NCBI GenBank assembly: GCA_000715635.1
Contig: KL569127.1
Location: 1,624-8,225, forward strand
From: Streptomyces violaceus
GTDB lineage: Bacteria > Actinomycetota > Actinomycetes > Streptomycetales > Streptomycetaceae
DNA: 6,602 nt
Direction of reading: 5' to 3'
This document shows, in pieces, positions 4,736-6,602 of the stretch. The notes beneath the pieces were generated by a model that was not told where the DNA came from, searched no databases, and saw only the letters and a program-made list of their open reading frames with translations. Within the stretch, counting starts at the first letter, position 1. Every line of letters begins with the position of its first letter. Both the position numbers and the translations under genes were made by a program.

Positions 4736-6602
4736 ATGCTGATGATGCAGGTGTCGTCGTCCGTGTCGGATCTGCTGTAGGTGAGCAGATGGTCGAGGCG
4801 CTGGTCGAGAGTGGTCTTCTTGGCGCTGGCGGTCATCAGGAGGTGCTTCAGGGACTCCTCCATGGAGCGGTCCCTGCGTTCCACCAGTCCGTCGGTGTAC
4901 ATCAGCAGGGTGTCGCCGATCTCCAGCCGCATCTCGGCCTCCTGGTAGGTGATGTCCGACGCCGCGCCGAGCAGCAGCCCCTTGAGCAGGGGCAGGGTCG
5001 TCGCCTGTCCGTCCCGTACGAGAACCGGCGGCAGATGTCCGGCGCGGGCCCAGCGCAGGACACGGCGAAAGGGGTCGTACAGCGCGCAGACCGCGGTCGC
5101 CGTCACCGAGTCGGAGAGGTGGTGGGCGACGCTGTTCAGCCAGGACAGCAGTTGGGCCGGGCCCGCTCCGGTGACGGCCAGGCCGCGCAGGGCGTTGCGG
5201 AGCACGACCATGCTGGTGGCCGCCTCGATGCCGTGCCCGGCGACGTCACCGACGCTCAGCAGGATGTGCTTCGAGGGCAGGACCACGGCGTCGTACCAGT
5301 CGCCGCCCACGAGGTGATCGGTCTCAGCCGGCCGGTAGCGCACGGCCGTGCGCAGTCCCGGCGCGTCCAGGGGTGCTGCCGTGGAGGGCATGATGGCCTG
5401 TTGCAGTTGCAGGGCCAGTCGGTTGCGCTCCGCGGACTGCTGCTCGGAGTGGGCGAGTTGGTCGCGGGTGGCGGCGAGTGCGACCTCCGTCCAGTGCTGT
5501 GCCGAGACGTCCTGGTACGCGCCACGCACGGCGAGCAGGCTGTCGTCGATGTCCACGACGGGTTCGGCGACCACGCGGATGTGGCGAGTCACCCCGTCCG
5601 GGCGCAGCAGGCGGAAGGCCGCCGACGCCGGCTTGCGGTGGTGCAGTACGGTCCGCAGGAAGCGGCCGATGGCCACGGCGTCGTCCGGGTGGGCGTGGGC
5701 ACGCAGGTCCTCGACGGGGGCGGGCCCGTCGGACTCCGCCCTGCCGTAGAGGGCGAACAGCTGACTGTTCCAGGTGATCTCGCCCGTGACGAAGTTCTCC
5801 TCGAAACCGCCGATCCGGCCGAGGCGTTGCGCGTGCTCGAGCAGATTGGCGAGGCGTGCCATCTCGTCCTCGATCCGCCAGATCAGCAGCACGCTGTCGC
5901 CGTGCCGGGTCATGCTGACCTCGGCGACGGAGGACAGCGGCACCTGGTCCACGAGCGCGGTGAGTGTCATGTGACCGGCCCGGAACGGCTCGCCCGTGGC
6001 GTAGACCCGTTCCAGGTGGCTGAAGAGGCCGCTCTCGTCCGCTGCCAGGGGATACGCCTCCAGGAGCAGTGCGCCGTCGACGGTGCTGCGGGAGCGCCCC
6101 GCGGGGTCGCGGAAGCGGTGGTTGACGTGGTGGATACGGAAGTCGGTGAGATGTCCGGTGTCGTCCACTTGGGGGATGAGCACCAGCGCGGGGTCGCACA
6201 GCGAGTCGGCCAGGTCCGTCAGTTCCGACAGGACGGTCCTGGGTGGAGGGCCGTCGAGCGTCAGGGAAGAGGAGGGCGAGTGGATCTCCAGGGTGTGGGC
6301 GCACAGTTCCGCGAGTGCCTCGAACTGGCGGACGACGGCGGGCGGTTGCGCCACCAGCGGGGTCGGCCAGCAGATCTCGAGCACGCCGTGGATCCGTCCG
6401 CCCACGCCGGTGGGGACAGCGACCCTTCCTCCCTCGGGGTGGTGGGTACGGCCGATGGACGGAGGCCCGGCTGCCAGGGATCGGATCCACTCGGGCCTGC
6501 GCTCGGTCAGCGCGGTGCGGGCGACGGTCGCCACGCCCGGCGGCACATAGCGCCAGCGCTCTGCCTCACCCTCGGGAAACCCGGAGCTGCCCGCGAGTGT
6601 CA
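4723..6602 (-). CDS. GAF-PAS-PAS-PP2C (SpoIIE/RsbU-type) serine/threonine phosphatase, N-terminus beyond window
   Basis: The minus-strand frame is open from the right edge to a TAG at 4725-4723, so at least 625 codons are present. A GTG at 6546 could be taken as the start, but the 18 codons before it read as protein (GFPEGEAERWRYVP) and fit a GAF domain, so the gene is probably 5'-partial. Counting from that GTG codon: the end of a GAF domain (about 1-90, GVGGRIHGVLEICWP), PAS 1 (about 105-225), PAS 2 (about 243-350, RIGGFEENFVTGEITWNSQLF, HPDD), a coiled helix (351-385), and the PP2C/SpoIIE domain (386-607). Metal-binding acidic residues are intact: GGDWYD (D416), GDVAGHG (D434), YTDG (D552) and the DDD at 596-598. 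Family members dephosphorylate anti-anti-sigma proteins in response to sensory input. No HATPase kinase domain follows. It converges on the flavoprotein gene, so shared regulation is unlikely. Confidence 0.9.
   Translation of the reverse strand, partial: TLAGSSGFPEGEAERWRYVPPGVATVARTALTERRPEWIRSLAAGPPSIGRTHHPEGGRVAVPTGVGGRIHGVLEICWPTPLVAQPPAVVRQFEALAELCAHTLEIHSPSSSLTLDGPPPRTVLSELTDLADSLCDPALVLIPQVDDTGHLTDFRIHHVNHRFRDPAGRSRSTVDGALLLEAYPLAADESGLFSHLERVYATGEPFRAGHMTLTALVDQVPLSSVAEVSMTRHGDSVLLIWRIEDEMARLANLLEHAQRLGRIGGFEENFVTGEITWNSQLFALYGRAESDGPAPVEDLRAHAHPDDAVAIGRFLRTVLHHRKPASAAFRLLRPDGVTRHIRVVAEPVVDIDDSLLAVRGAYQDVSAQHWTEVALAATRDQLAHSEQQSAERNRLALQLQQAIMPSTAAPLDAPGLRTAVRYRPAETDHLVGGDWYDAVVLPSKHILLSVGDVAGHGIEAATSMVVLRNALRGLAVTGAGPAQLLSWLNSVAHHLSDSVTATAVCALYDPFRRVLRWARAGHLPPVLVRDGQATTLPLLKGLLLGAASDITYQEAEMRLEIGDTLLMYTDGLVERRDRSMEESLKHLLMTASAKKTTLDQRLDHLLTYSRSDTDDDTCIISIEVM

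Noticed and set aside
4723..6546. Phosphatase gene starting at the GTG at 6546
   Set aside because: The frame stays open and protein-like to the window edge, in what looks like the middle of a GAF domain, so the true start is probably outside.
1..6602. CRISPR array, tRNA/rRNA genes, insertion sequence or phage ends
   Set aside because: No regularly spaced repeats, tRNA-like cloverleaf, transposase or paired terminal repeats were seen on either strand.

Overview
This window reads as chromosomal DNA of a high-GC actinomycete, most likely Streptomyces or a close relative. The genes have strong G/C bias at third codon positions, GTG starts are used, and a GAF/PAS/PP2C (SpoIIE-type) phosphatase of the kind Streptomyces carries in many copies is present. 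The species is inferred from style, not from a marker gene.

Layout. (1) Positions 1-244 (+) hold the last 80 codons of a flavoprotein whose start lies outside the window. (2) Positions 245-595 contain no gene I can support; the stretch holds two coding-looking fragments and an AT-rich patch that may be a promoter. (3) Positions 596-3589 (+) encode a 997-residue protein joining an N-terminal catalase-like heme domain to a C-terminal LodA-like domain, the cysteine tryptophylquinone (CTQ) amine/amino-acid oxidase fold. (4) Positions 3586-4701 (+) encode a LodB-like FAD-dependent maturation protein, overlapping the oxidase gene by four bases (GTGA). (5) Positions 4723-6602 (-) encode a GAF-PAS-PAS-PP2C serine/threonine phosphatase that runs off the right edge and converges on the flavoprotein gene.

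How the genes work together. LodA-type enzymes oxidise a primary amine, releasing ammonia and hydrogen peroxide. They need a LodB-type flavoprotein to make the CTQ cofactor from their own Cys and Trp. Genes 3 and 4 therefore form a compact oxidase-plus-maturase operon. The unusual part is that the peroxide-producing domain is fused to a heme domain of a peroxide-consuming family, which suggests peroxide is either detoxified or used in situ. The broken-off gene at the left edge looks like a second LodB-family flavoprotein, so the locus may extend leftwards into another oxidase/maturase pair. The phosphatase is on the other strand and is probably an unrelated signalling gene.
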